Origin: Paracoccaceae bacterium
Lineage (GTDB): Bacteria > Pseudomonadota > Alphaproteobacteria > Rhodobacterales > Rhodobacteraceae
Reading direction: 5' to 3'
DNA length: 36,377 nucleotides
Assembly: GCA_024642725.1 (NCBI GenBank)
Contig: JAHEAO010000031.1
Span: forward strand, 1,306 to 37,682
Below are positions 25,830-34,251 of the stretch, in pieces. The notes beneath the pieces are model-generated. The model ran no database searches. It had not been told where the DNA came from and saw only the letters and a list, made by a program, of their open reading frames with translations. The position numbers and the translations under genes are program-made. Each line of letters starts with the position of its first letter. Within the stretch, counting starts at the first letter, position 1.

Positions 25830-26474
25830 ATGCTTCGCTACGTCTACGGCCACGACCTGCAACATTTTCCCCTCCTGCGTGACACGATGTTTCGCGATCG
25901 CGCGGATCAGTTCCTGACCCGACTTGGCTGGGCGGTTCGTGTCAATGCCGCAGGCGAAGAGCGTGACGAATATGACGATCTGAACCCGCTCTACCTGATC
26001 TGGCAGAACGAGGACGGGCGCCATGGCGGTTCAATGCGCTTTCTGCCGACGATCGGCCAGACCATGGTCAACGACCATTTTCGTCATCTGACAGATGGGG
26101 TTCGCATCGAGAGCCCGCTGATCTGGGAATGCACGCGGTTCTGTCTGGCTCCCGGCGCTGAACGCCGGGTTTCGGCGGGTCTGGTTCTGGGCGCAGGCGA
26201 GATCATGGCAAACTTTCACCTCAAGCATTTCGTCGGGGTCTTCGACCCGCGGATGGAACGCATCTACCGTCTGATGGGGCTGGAACCCGATGTCCTGGGA
26301 CGGTCGGGCGAGGGCCGCGACCGGATCGGCGTCGGTCTGTGGGAAATGCAGGAAGCCGCATGGCCGCACACATTGGCGCGGGTCGGCATTTCGCGCGACA
26401 CCTCGTTGGACTGGTTCCGGCAGTCCTTTTCTGCGTCGGATTCCAAAAGGCTTTGCGAACCTGCCCTGACCTAG
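25830..26474 (+). CDS. Acyl-homoserine-lactone synthase (LuxI family)
   Basis: Makes the AHL quorum-sensing signal from S-adenosylmethionine and an acyl-ACP (or acyl-CoA). The protein is 214 aa. The conserved LuxI residues are present: R24, F28 and W34 (FRDRADQFLTRLGW), D46 and D49, R70 (GSMRFLPT), F84 (NDHFRHL), E100 and R103 (IWECTRF). The start at 25830 (MLRYVYGHDL) has GGAAAGGA 7 nt upstream; an upstream start at 25806 is less likely. The acyl chain length cannot be predicted reliably. It lies directly downstream of the LuxR-type gene, whose product is its likely receptor. Confidence 0.93.
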   Translation: MLRYVYGHDLQHFPLLRDTMFRDRADQFLTRLGWAVRVNAAGEERDEYDDLNPLYLIWQNEDGRHGGSMRFLPTIGQTMVNDHFRHLTDGVRIESPLIWECTRFCLAPGAERRVSAGLVLGAGEIMANFHLKHFVGVFDPRMERIYRLMGLEPDVLGRSGEGRDRIGVGLWEMQEAAWPHTLARVGISRDTSLDWFRQSFSASDSKRLCEPALT

Positions 26475-26525
26475 CGGTGTCAAAGGTGCTGGCCCCTGTG
26501 GCGGTGCGACTGTAGGGTCGCCGCC

Positions 26526-28061
26526 ATGGGCGTGTCGCTGTTTCAGTTTTCCGAAGATCAGGCAGAAGCCTTTGACCGCGTGGCAGAAATGCTGCGCGGC
26601 GCCGGTGTGGATATCGACGAGTCGATCACCACCCCGGATGCGCCTGCGCGCGAAGATGTGCTGGCGGTGATCGGCAAGGCAGGGTCGGGCAAGACCATGC
26701 TACTGGCGCGGCTCTATGAGGCGATGCAGGACGCCGGCGTTGACGTGATTTCGGGCGACTACGAAAGCCGAAGGCGCAAGGACAGGCGCACATTGGCAAT
26801 CCTTGCCCCGACGAACAAGGCCGCGAGCGTGCTGCGGATGCAGGGCGTTCCGGCGACGACGATCCACCGGATACTCTACACTCCGGTCTATGACCCGGAA
26901 TATGAAAAGGTTGCGGAATGGCTTGCCGGAGGCGCCGAGCGCCCCGTTGTCGAAGGGCTTACCGATATCGCCCTGGATCGCGCTTTTGCCTTTTACCAGA
27001 CCAACAGATCGATCCCCGGTGCACTGGCCGCCGCGGGTCTGCGCGGGTCCGATTTCATCACAGGATGGAAGCGCCGCGAGGACCCGCTCGATATCGGGTT
27101 TGTCGACGAAAGCTCTATGCTGGACGAACGGCAGTTCGAAGATCTCAAGGAAATCTTCCCGACACTCTTGCTCTTTGGCGATCCGGCGCAACTTGCGCCT
27201 GTCAACCAGTCGGGGGCCATGGTCTTTGACGGTTTGCCGGAACGGCGCAAGCTGGTCCTGCACCGGATCCACCGGCAGGACCTCGACAATCCGATCCTTG
27301 ATCTTGCCCATGCGCTGTCCGACGAGAGCCTGCACTTCGAAGCCTTCGAACGGATGATCGCCGATGCCGCCCGATCCGATCCGCGGGTCGTGATGGCTGA
27401 AAGGGTCGAATCCGACCTTATGGCGCGGTCCCCGGTTCTGGTCTGGCGGAACGTGACCCGTGTCAGGCTGATTCAGGCTTTTCGCGCCGCTTTCGGCGCG
27501 CCGCCCGATGCGCTTGTTCCCGGCGAGCCATTGATATGCGACGGTATTGAACTGCCATTGAAGCACCGCAAGAAGCGGATCGATCTGGAAGCGCGCGGGC
27601 TGATCAAAGGCGCGCAGGTGATCTATCTGGGGCCGGGAAACAAGCCGGGGTTTTCGCGTCTGCATGTCGTGGGGGCTGAAGATCCGCAGGTGAGCGCGGC
27701 GTCCATCATCAAGATCGAACTGCCTGATGAAGAAGAGCCGTTCATCCCCTATGCCGCCCGGATGGGGGCGGCTTTCCTGCATGGTGCAGCCGTCACGATC
27801 CATAAGGCGCAGGGCAGCCAGTGGCGCGATGTGCAGGTCTTTGCGCCCGATCTGTATGCCGCGAGTCGTGCAGGACGGATGGAGGCGGGCATTCCGCTAT
27901 GGAAGCGTCTGGCCTATGTCGCGATTACCCGGGCGGAAGAGCGGCTTTTGTGGGTCACGCGCAATCGGCTGGCCCGGCCGACCGAACCACTTTCGATCCA
28001 GGACTTGAATGTCGCGCCGAAGACGTTTCAACTGACCGCCGAAGCTGAATTGGAGAACTAA
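26526..28061 (+). CDS. RecD-like (SF1) ATP-dependent DNA helicase
   Basis: A 511-aa superfamily-1 helicase of the RecD/Dda type. Visible motifs are Walker A GKAGSGKT (50-57), motif Ia LAPTNKAA, Walker B DESSM (194-198), motif III FGDPAQL (217-223), motif V VTIHKAQGSQW and motif VI YVAITRAEERLLW. It lacks the RecB/RecC-binding extensions, so it probably acts alone in DNA repair or replication restart. The start at 26526 is the first ATG after the luxI stop, with weak ribosome-binding signal. The next gene starts 1 nt after its stop, implying co-transcription. Confidence 0.88.
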   Translation: MGVSLFQFSEDQAEAFDRVAEMLRGAGVDIDESITTPDAPAREDVLAVIGKAGSGKTMLLARLYEAMQDAGVDVISGDYESRRRKDRRTLAILAPTNKAASVLRMQGVPATTIHRILYTPVYDPEYEKVAEWLAGGAERPVVEGLTDIALDRAFAFYQTNRSIPGALAAAGLRGSDFITGWKRREDPLDIGFVDESSMLDERQFEDLKEIFPTLLLFGDPAQLAPVNQSGAMVFDGLPERRKLVLHRIHRQDLDNPILDLAHALSDESLHFEAFERMIADAARSDPRVVMAERVESDLMARSPVLVWRNVTRVRLIQAFRAAFGAPPDALVPGEPLICDGIELPLKHRKKRIDLEARGLIKGAQVIYLGPGNKPGFSRLHVVGAEDPQVSAASIIKIELPDEEEPFIPYAARMGAAFLHGAAVTIHKAQGSQWRDVQVFAPDLYAASRAGRMEAGIPLWKRLAYVAITRAEERLLWVTRNRLARPTEPLSIQDLNVAPKTFQLTAEAELEN

Positions 28062-28062
28062 T

Positions 28063-28800
28063 ATGACCGGTACGATCATTATCACGGGCGCGAGTGCCGG
28101 CATTGGCAAGGCGACGGCGCAGAAATTTCTCGACGGCGGTTGGACAGTCGGCCTGCTGGCCCGCCGCGCCGAGCCTCTGGAGGAGCTTGCGGCGCGCTAT
28201 GACAAGGCCGTTGCCTTGACCGCGGACGTGACCGATGTCGGCTCGGTCGATGCTGCCTTTGCGGAATTTATCGCAAAGGCCGGGCGTCTTGATGCGATCT
28301 TCAACAACGCCGGTCGCGGCAGTCCGGCGCAAACCATCGACGAGATTGACCCCGATGTCTGGAAGGCCGTCGTGGACGTGAACATGACGGGAATGTTCCT
28401 GTGCGCCCGCGCCGCATTCCGGCAGATGCGACATCAGGCGCCGCAAGGTGGGCGCATCATCAACAACGGGTCAATTTCCGCATCGGCGCCGCGCTGGGGT
28501 TCTGTGCCATATACTGCGACCAAGCATGGCGTTTCGGGCCTGACCAAGACGATTTCTCTGGATGGTCGGCCGTTCAATATAGCTTGCGGACAGATCGACA
28601 TCGGCAATGCCTTGACGGAAATGACGGCCCGGATGTCAGGGGGCGTGCCGCAGGCGGATGGCCAGCTGAAGCCAGAACCGACGATGGATGTTCAGCATGT
28701 GGCGGATGCGGTTTGGCACATGGCGGGGCTGCCGCTGTCGGCAAATGTCCAGAGCATCACGATCATGGCCACCACAATGCCCTATATCGGGCGCGGCTGA
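28063..28800 (+). CDS. Short-chain dehydrogenase/reductase (SDR)
   Basis: A 245-aa classical SDR with the nucleotide loop TGASAGIG (8-15), NNAG (81-84) and the catalytic S137, Y150 and K154 (YTATK). R33-R34 after the second strand (LLARRAE) suggests preference for NADP(H). The substrate is unknown. The start at 28063 follows GGAGAACTA. A terminator lies at 28831-28850. Confidence 0.9.
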   Translation: MTGTIIITGASAGIGKATAQKFLDGGWTVGLLARRAEPLEELAARYDKAVALTADVTDVGSVDAAFAEFIAKAGRLDAIFNNAGRGSPAQTIDEIDPDVWKAVVDVNMTGMFLCARAAFRQMRHQAPQGGRIINNGSISASAPRWGSVPYTATKHGVSGLTKTISLDGRPFNIACGQIDIGNALTEMTARMSGGVPQADGQLKPEPTMDVQHVADAVWHMAGLPLSANVQSITIMATTMPYIGRG

Positions 28801-28830
28801 AGCAGGGCGGTTTGCAATGCTATCACAAGC

Positions 28831-28850
28831 CACCCGGGCACCGGGTGTTT
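28831..28850 (+). terminator. Hairpin terminator after the SDR gene
   Basis: CACCCGG (28831-28837) / CCGGGTG (28841-28847) with a 3-nt loop and TTTTCC after it, 30 bp beyond the stop codon and between convergent genes. Confidence 0.7.
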
Positions 28851-28884
28851 TCCGATGCTCTTTCAAGTCTCAATCCATTCCGCA

Positions 28885-29646
28885 TCAACTGCGGAGATAT
28901 TTGAAGATTGCGGATGCCCCCCATCCCGCTGAGATGGCGATCACAAGTGTGAGGATGGCGTAAGCCAGCGGCGTTTCATGCGCGAGATTGAAAAGCCAAC
29001 GTTCCAGACCAACTTTCTGGACGTCGATAGTTCTTTCATGGGCCGCAACGACCGAGCCGCTGCGGGTCAGGAAGATCCGGGCGGTATAGGATCCTTCGGT
29101 CAGGTTCGCCGGCAAGGCGATCGAAGTATCAAAAAGAGTTTCCTCGGCGACGTTCACGGTGTTCGCGTCGAGCTGGTAGAGCCCTTTCTTGCTTCGGATG
29201 CGGATGAGCGCATCGGTAAAGGCCGCGGAATCTGCTATGTTCATCGGGGCCCCAACGGATCGTATCGCGCGCGGGATCGATATCTTGTAGCGAAGGTCTT
29301 CGATATCCTTCAGCACCTCGTTCATTGGCCCGCTGGTCGCCACGGCATAGAAGCTGGGTGCGGAATCCACTTCGACCGCATCGGTGTTGATCCAGATGCC
29401 AAAGCGCTTTTCCTTGCGCCGGACGACGATGGGTTGCGACGGGCCTGCGACCGTTATCACGACCTGCAACGGGCCGGTTCCGGGGGGGGGAGATTCACGC
29501 TTGACCGCGCCAAAGATCAAGATCTCCGAGCCGTCGAAATTCGCTGTGATCGCGACGCGGTTCTGCGATAGGCCAGCAACGACCTCTTCTTCCGCGAGAG
29601 CGGGGCAGGCGAGCGCCAGAAAGATCATAAGGAGCCGGAGGATCAT
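28885..29646 (-). CDS. TIGR02186 family membrane-anchored protein
   Basis: A 253-aa exported protein with a signal peptide (MILRLLMIFLALACPALAEE), a periplasmic beta-rich domain with FDGSEILIFGAVKRE near residue 40 and RFGIWINTDAVEVD near 85, and one C-terminal membrane segment (about 228-247). This is the pattern of the TIGR02186 family, usually found next to a TauE/SafE permease as here. Its start ATGA overlaps the permease stop by 4 nt, so the two are co-translated and probably act together at the membrane. The function is not established. Confidence 0.87.
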   Translation of the reverse strand: MILRLLMIFLALACPALAEEEVVAGLSQNRVAITANFDGSEILIFGAVKRESPPPGTGPLQVVITVAGPSQPIVVRRKEKRFGIWINTDAVEVDSAPSFYAVATSGPMNEVLKDIEDLRYKISIPRAIRSVGAPMNIADSAAFTDALIRIRSKKGLYQLDANTVNVAEETLFDTSIALPANLTEGSYTARIFLTRSGSVVAAHERTIDVQKVGLERWLFNLAHETPLAYAILTLVIAISAGWGASAIFKYLRS

Positions 29647-30557
29647 CGTGCGATGTCCCCCAGCGAATAAAGTTCGGTCGGCTGAAGCAGCAGATCAAGC
29701 GCCAGCTTGCCGCAAACCGCAAGCACCATGAGCGCCAGCAGAATCCGCAATTGTTCTGCCTTGAGCCTGCCGCCGAGCTGGGTGCCGATCTGGGCACCGA
29801 CCACCCCGCCAATGAGCAGCAGGACCGCCAGCATCATGTCTACGGTATGGTTCGTTGTCGCGTGCATGATCGTGGTAAAAGCGGTGACGAAGATGATCTG
29901 GAAAAGCGAGGTGCCGACGACGACCTTGGTCGGCATTCCCAGAAGATAAATCATGGCGGGGACCATGATGAAGCCTCCGCCGACCCCCATGATCGCGGCC
30001 AATATGCCGACGAGCAGGCCGACAACGATTGGCGGGATGACCGAGATATAAAGCCCCGAAGTGCGGAACTTCATCTTGAAGGGCAGGTTGTGGATCCAGT
30101 TGTGTTTGTGCCGGACGACTTTCGCTCCGGGCCGTCTGGTTCGCAGGATTGCGCGCAGGCTTTCGTAAAACATCAGCGCGCCGATCAGGCCAAGAAAGAC
30201 GACGTAGCTTAGCTGAACAAGTAGATCGACCTGACCCATCGCACGCAGCATGTTGAACAGCTGGATGCCAAGCCCGGCCCCCAACAGACCGCCAACCAGC
30301 AGAACGGTTCCCATTCGCAGGTCCACCGCCTTGCGTCTGAATTGCGTCAGAACGCCTGAGAATGAAGCCGCCACAAGCTGCGCCGCCCCGGTCGCAACGG
30401 CGACTGACGGGGTAATGCCTATGAAGAACAGAAGCGGGGTGATCAGGAAGCCACCGCCGACGCCGAACATGCCGGACAATATGCCCACGATTCCGCCGAG
30501 ACCCAGAAGCAGGAAGGCGTTTACCGAAACCTCGGCAATGGGAAGGTAGATTTGCAT
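29643..30557 (-). CDS. Sulfite exporter TauE/SafE family (TSUP) permease, second copy
   Basis: A 304-aa inner-membrane protein with about eight hydrophobic segments. The two halves carry the repeated family motif: GILSGMFGVGGGFLITPLL near residue 25 and GILAAIMGVGGGFIMVPAM near 190, a sign of internal duplication. The start at 30557 (MQIYLPIAEV) has GGAAAAG upstream; an open frame to 30620 is not family-like. It is longer than, and only distantly similar to, the TSUP protein at 2307-3056, and it is paired with the TIGR02186 protein. The transported anion is not known; sulfite, sulfoacetate or similar are options for the family. Confidence 0.9.
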   Translation of the reverse strand: MQIYLPIAEVSVNAFLLLGLGGIVGILSGMFGVGGGFLITPLLFFIGITPSVAVATGAAQLVAASFSGVLTQFRRKAVDLRMGTVLLVGGLLGAGLGIQLFNMLRAMGQVDLLVQLSYVVFLGLIGALMFYESLRAILRTRRPGAKVVRHKHNWIHNLPFKMKFRTSGLYISVIPPIVVGLLVGILAAIMGVGGGFIMVPAMIYLLGMPTKVVVGTSLFQIIFVTAFTTIMHATTNHTVDMMLAVLLLIGGVVGAQIGTQLGGRLKAEQLRILLALMVLAVCGKLALDLLLQPTELYSLGDIAR

Positions 30558-30703
30558 ATTGCTTTTCCGGCAGGATATGGCCGTTTCAGTCAGACAACTC
30601 CTTTCGGACCGGGGTGTCAAACCCTGCGCGCCCGGCGGCGGCTGATTTTGATGTGGTGAGGCGCGCTGGTCTTATATCCGGTGCGGAACTGGACTTGTTG
30701 CGA

Positions 30704-31507
30704 TCAGAAATCCGACAGAAAGCGGCGAAGGATGCGTTCCAGCTTCGCAGCCCCCACAGGGGCCATCGCCTTGGTATGTTCGTGGCTGATCTTTTCGTCT
30801 GACATGCCGGCGGCCATGTTCGTGATCGTAGAAACCGCGGCGACCCTGAGGCCAAGAAACCGCGCAAGGATTACTTCGGGAACAGTCGACATGCCCACGG
30901 CATCGGCCCCGAGCGTCCGGATCGCGCGGATTTCTGCCGGGGTTTCGAAGGACGGCCCGGAATACCACGCGTAGACGCCTTCCTTCAGCGGCAGGCCTTC
31001 AGCTTTGGCGGCTGCTTGCAGAGAGGCGCGAAGCGCCGGGTCATGGGCATCGGTCATCGGCACGAAGCGCGCGTCGCTAGGTTCGCCGATCAGCGGATTG
31101 AGGCCTGAGAAATTGATGTGGTCGCTGAGCAGCATCAAATCGCCCGGAGGGATGTCGCTGCGCATCGAACCTGCCGCATTGGTCAGGATGACCGCCTCGG
31201 CGCCAAGTTCCCGGAGAACCTCGAGCGGCAGCCGCATCGCGTCACCGCGTCCGCGTTCATAATAGTGCGCGCGACCGCCGAAGACGGCGACGCGGACCCC
31301 TTCAAGCTCTCCGATCACCAGTTTCGGGTTGTGACCCGACACGCCGGCATGTGGGAAACCCGAGAGATCGGCATAGTCGATCGCGGTGCCTTTGACCTCT
31401 TCGGCAAGGTGGCCCAGCCCGGAGCCCAGCACGAGGCCAAGGCGAACAGGGTCGTTGCCAGCGCGGGACTGGATGAGAACAGCTAGGTCTTGGGCGGTCA
31501 TCGGCAT
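30704..31507 (-). CDS. punA: Purine-nucleoside phosphorylase, trimeric (PNP-I/XapA) type
   Basis: A 267-aa enzyme for phosphorolysis of 6-oxopurine nucleosides (inosine, guanosine). Motifs are LVLGSGLGHL near residue 25 (phosphate site), FGGRAHYYERG, LTNAAGSM, YSGPSFETPAEIR, the ribose-site VGMSTVPE and ITNMAAG with the purine-binding Asn. The start is either ATG 31507 or ATG 31501; neither has a strong ribosome-binding site. It follows urtE in the same direction after 73 bp and may be read as the last gene of the urea transporter operon. It differs in type from deoD at 15052-15756. Confidence 0.92.
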   Translation of the reverse strand: MPMTAQDLAVLIQSRAGNDPVRLGLVLGSGLGHLAEEVKGTAIDYADLSGFPHAGVSGHNPKLVIGELEGVRVAVFGGRAHYYERGRGDAMRLPLEVLRELGAEAVILTNAAGSMRSDIPPGDLMLLSDHINFSGLNPLIGEPSDARFVPMTDAHDPALRASLQAAAKAEGLPLKEGVYAWYSGPSFETPAEIRAIRTLGADAVGMSTVPEVILARFLGLRVAAVSTITNMAAGMSDEKISHEHTKAMAPVGAAKLERILRRFLSDF

Positions 31508-31580
31508 GGCAAAATTGGTAGTCCGCTCGCGGCTGACATTCAAGCCGGGAAAACATCTGCGCAAGAATGTCGCGCAGGTC

Positions 31581-32276
31581 CTAGACGCTTACCGCCTTCA
31601 GCAATTCTTCGCGGGAAAGCTCTGATTTCGATCCGGATTTGACAACCTTCCCGCGACGCAGGATCACGAAGAGGTCGGCATGGTCGAATGCGAAGTCGAA
31701 ATACTGCTCAACCAGAACGATCGCCATATCTCCCCGGTCCCGAAGGTAGGTGATGACCCGCCCGATCTGCTGGATGATGTTGGGCTGGATACCCTCTGTC
31801 GGTTCGTCCAGAAGCAGGAGCTTTGGTTTGGTGATCAGGGCGCGGGCAATGGCGAGTTGCTGTTGCTGACCGCCCGAAAGGTCGCCGCCACGCCGGTGTT
31901 GCATGTCCCTGAGAACCGGGAAGAGATCGTGTATTTCATCGGGGATCGAATGTTCGGACGGGGGCAGGCAGGCATAGCCGGTTTCAAGGTTCTCCCTGAC
32001 CGTCAGCAGCGGAAAGACATCGCGCCCCTGCGGGACATAGCCGACGCCGCGTTTCGCGATCGCATGAGCGGGTTCCCTGCCGATGCGCTTGCCGTTGATC
32101 TCTAACGTGCCGGAGGAACGGGGATGGGTGCCCGAGATGGCCTTGAGCAGGCTGGTCTTTCCAACACCGTTGGTGCCCATCACGCAGGTGACTTTGCCCA
32201 GATTGGCCTGCATCGAGATGTCATGCAGGATTTGCGAGCTTCCATAGTGCAGGCAAAGGTTTTCGATCTTCAGCAT
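31581..32276 (-). CDS. urtE: Urea ABC transporter ATP-binding protein UrtE
   Basis: Cytoplasmic ATPase of the high-affinity urea importer, 231 aa, of the LivF-like branch. Walker A is GTNGVGKT, the signature is DLSGGQQQQLAIARAL and Walker B is LLLLDEPTEG, followed by the IQPNIIQQIG phrase common in UrtE. It starts 3 bp after the urtD stop. With UrtD it forms the ATPase pair that powers UrtB-UrtC. Confidence 0.95.
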   Translation of the reverse strand: MLKIENLCLHYGSSQILHDISMQANLGKVTCVMGTNGVGKTSLLKAISGTHPRSSGTLEINGKRIGREPAHAIAKRGVGYVPQGRDVFPLLTVRENLETGYACLPPSEHSIPDEIHDLFPVLRDMQHRRGGDLSGGQQQQLAIARALITKPKLLLLDEPTEGIQPNIIQQIGRVITYLRDRGDMAIVLVEQYFDFAFDHADLFVILRRGKVVKSGSKSELSREELLKAVSV

Positions 32277-32279
32277 CGC

Positions 32280-33020
32280 TCAGCGCCCCAGATATACGTC
32301 GATGACGTCTTGGTTCTTGGTGACATGGTCAAGACTGCCTTCGGCCAGAACCGAACCTTCGTGCAGAACTGTCACCTTGCAGTTCAGCCGCCGGACGAAT
32401 TCCATGTCATGTTCCACCACGACCACCGCACGGGTCTTGGCCGCTTCCACGAGAATCCCGGTGGTGTGTTCGCGTTCTTCCGGCGTCATTCCGGCGGCGG
32501 GTTCGTCGACCAGCAGCAGCCGTGGCTCCTGCGCCAGCAGCATACCGATTTCCAGCCATTGCTTTTGCCCGTGCGACAGTTCGCCGGATTTGCGGGATAG
32601 CTGGTCCGACAGGCCGATTTCCGCCGCGAGGTCCTGCACCTTGTCGCGGTCCCGCGCGCTGCGGCGATAAAAGAGCACCGACAGCGGGCTGCGGTCTTTT
32701 TTCAGCGCCAGCAGCAGGTTGTCGAACACCGACTGGTCTTCGAACACGGTTGGGCGCTGGAACTTGCGGCCAACCCCGGCCTGCGCAATTTTCTCTTCGC
32801 TCATCTTGAGCAACGAAACCGATCTTTCTCCCCAGATGACGCGTCCTTCGTCGGGGCGGGTCTTGCCCGTGATGATGTCCATGAAGGTTGTCTTGCCCGC
32901 CCCGTTCGGGCCGATGATCGCGCGCATCTCGGCGGGGCCGATCTGGAACGACAGGTTGTTGATGGCGCGAAAGCCGTCGAACGAGACCGAAACACCGGAA
33001 ACTTCAAGCAACGTTGTCAT
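32280..33020 (-). CDS. urtD: Urea ABC transporter ATP-binding protein UrtD
   Basis: Second ATPase of the urea importer, 246 aa, LivG-like. Walker A GPNGAGKT near residue 38, signature ELSHGQKQWLEIGM and Walker B LLLVDEPAAGM are intact, and RKFQRPTVFEDQSVFDNL is typical of UrtD. The start at 33020 (MTTLLEVSGV) lies within the end of urtC, overlapping by 4 nt (ATGA); the longer open frame upstream is an overlap artefact. Confidence 0.95.
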   Translation of the reverse strand: MTTLLEVSGVSVSFDGFRAINNLSFQIGPAEMRAIIGPNGAGKTTFMDIITGKTRPDEGRVIWGERSVSLLKMSEEKIAQAGVGRKFQRPTVFEDQSVFDNLLLALKKDRSPLSVLFYRRSARDRDKVQDLAAEIGLSDQLSRKSGELSHGQKQWLEIGMLLAQEPRLLLVDEPAAGMTPEEREHTTGILVEAAKTRAVVVVEHDMEFVRRLNCKVTVLHEGSVLAEGSLDHVTKNQDVIDVYLGR

Positions 33021-34249
33021 TGCGTCGCCTCCTGTTCCTGAAGCGATCCTTTGTCGGGACCAAGGTCCGCGCCGTGACGGTCCGGCGCGCGCGCCCCCGT
33101 CATCAGATCGACAAGGCCGCCGATCCCCTTGGGGGCGAAGAGCGTGACCATCACGAAAGAAAGCCCCAATATCACCTGCCACCAGTCGACCCAGTTGACG
33201 GTGTATGCGCCAAGTGAAAAGCCCGGAACCTGTCCGCCGGTGAACCAGCTTGACACCAGTGATACGAATGCTGCGCCGATGACCGCCCCATAAAGTCTGC
33301 CGCGGCCGCCGATGGCGACCCAGACGGCAAGATAGATCGAGGCGATGGGTGCCACTTCGGCCGGGTTGATGATGCCCGCCTGTGGATAATAGAGCGCCCC
33401 GGCGATCCCGGCGATGATGGCCGTCAGAACGAAGATGAACAGTTTGAAGCTTTCGACCGGGTAGCCAAGGAACCTGACACGCGCCTCGTCGTCGCGAATG
33501 CCGCGAATGACGCTGCCGAACTTTCCCGATACAACCCATGCTGCCAACAGATACCCAAGGCCAAGCGCCAGCGCCGAGGCCCAGAGGAACCAGAGCGACA
33601 TGACCGATTGCGGGACCGCGTCCGCGCCGGGGATGTTCTGCAAACCCGAAAGCCCATTGTTGCCGCGCAGCCCGCTGTCATTCTGGAAAAGGTACAGGGC
33701 GAGCGCCAAAGTCATCGCCTGCGTCAGGATCGAAAGGTAGACCCCCGTAACGCGGCTGCGAAAGGCGAGCCAGCCGAAGACCAGTGCCAACAGGCCCGGA
33801 ACAAGGATGACCAGTGCAAGCTGCATCGTCAGGCTGCTTGAAAAGGCCCAGACCAGCGGGAATTCCGCGCTGCCGACAACACCAAAGATCTGGTTGCCAA
33901 TGGCGTCGCTGATTTCCTGATCCGTCGGCGGAATCGCGGCATTTGCCAGAGATGCGACAACGATGTCGCGGGTCCGCGCATACATCAGCCACATGCCGAT
34001 CATGTAGCCGCCAAGCCCGAAGAAGGCGAAATGACCGAGCGAGAGGATACCACAATATCCCCAGACCAGATCCATGGCGATTGCAACCAGGCAGAGGCAG
34101 AGCGTCTTTCCCAGCGTTTTGACGAAACTGGTCGAGATCAGCCCGGATCCCGCAGCCTCGGACATCATCGTCACGCCGAGCGTGAAGAGCGCGAGGCAGC
34201 CGAGGAAGATCAAGACCGACGGATTGCGAAATATGAAGCTGCGTTCCAT
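33017..34249 (-). CDS. urtC: Urea ABC transporter permease UrtC
   Basis: Inner-membrane permease, 410 aa, LivM-like, with about ten hydrophobic segments and the LVWGYCGILSLGHFAFFGLGG loop (near residue 60), RSRVTGVYLSILTQA and the cytoplasmic EAA-like GIRDDEARVRFLGYPVE that docks the ATPases. The C-terminal tail after LFAPKGIGGLVDLM is charged and cytoplasmic. I chose ATG 34249 (MERSFIFRNP), 2 bp after the urtB stop. It overlaps urtD by 4 nt. Confidence 0.95.
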   Translation of the reverse strand: MERSFIFRNPSVLIFLGCLALFTLGVTMMSEAAGSGLISTSFVKTLGKTLCLCLVAIAMDLVWGYCGILSLGHFAFFGLGGYMIGMWLMYARTRDIVVASLANAAIPPTDQEISDAIGNQIFGVVGSAEFPLVWAFSSSLTMQLALVILVPGLLALVFGWLAFRSRVTGVYLSILTQAMTLALALYLFQNDSGLRGNNGLSGLQNIPGADAVPQSVMSLWFLWASALALGLGYLLAAWVVSGKFGSVIRGIRDDEARVRFLGYPVESFKLFIFVLTAIIAGIAGALYYPQAGIINPAEVAPIASIYLAVWVAIGGRGRLYGAVIGAAFVSLVSSWFTGGQVPGFSLGAYTVNWVDWWQVILGLSFVMVTLFAPKGIGGLVDLMTGARAPDRHGADLGPDKGSLQEQEATQ

Positions 34250-34251
34250 GC

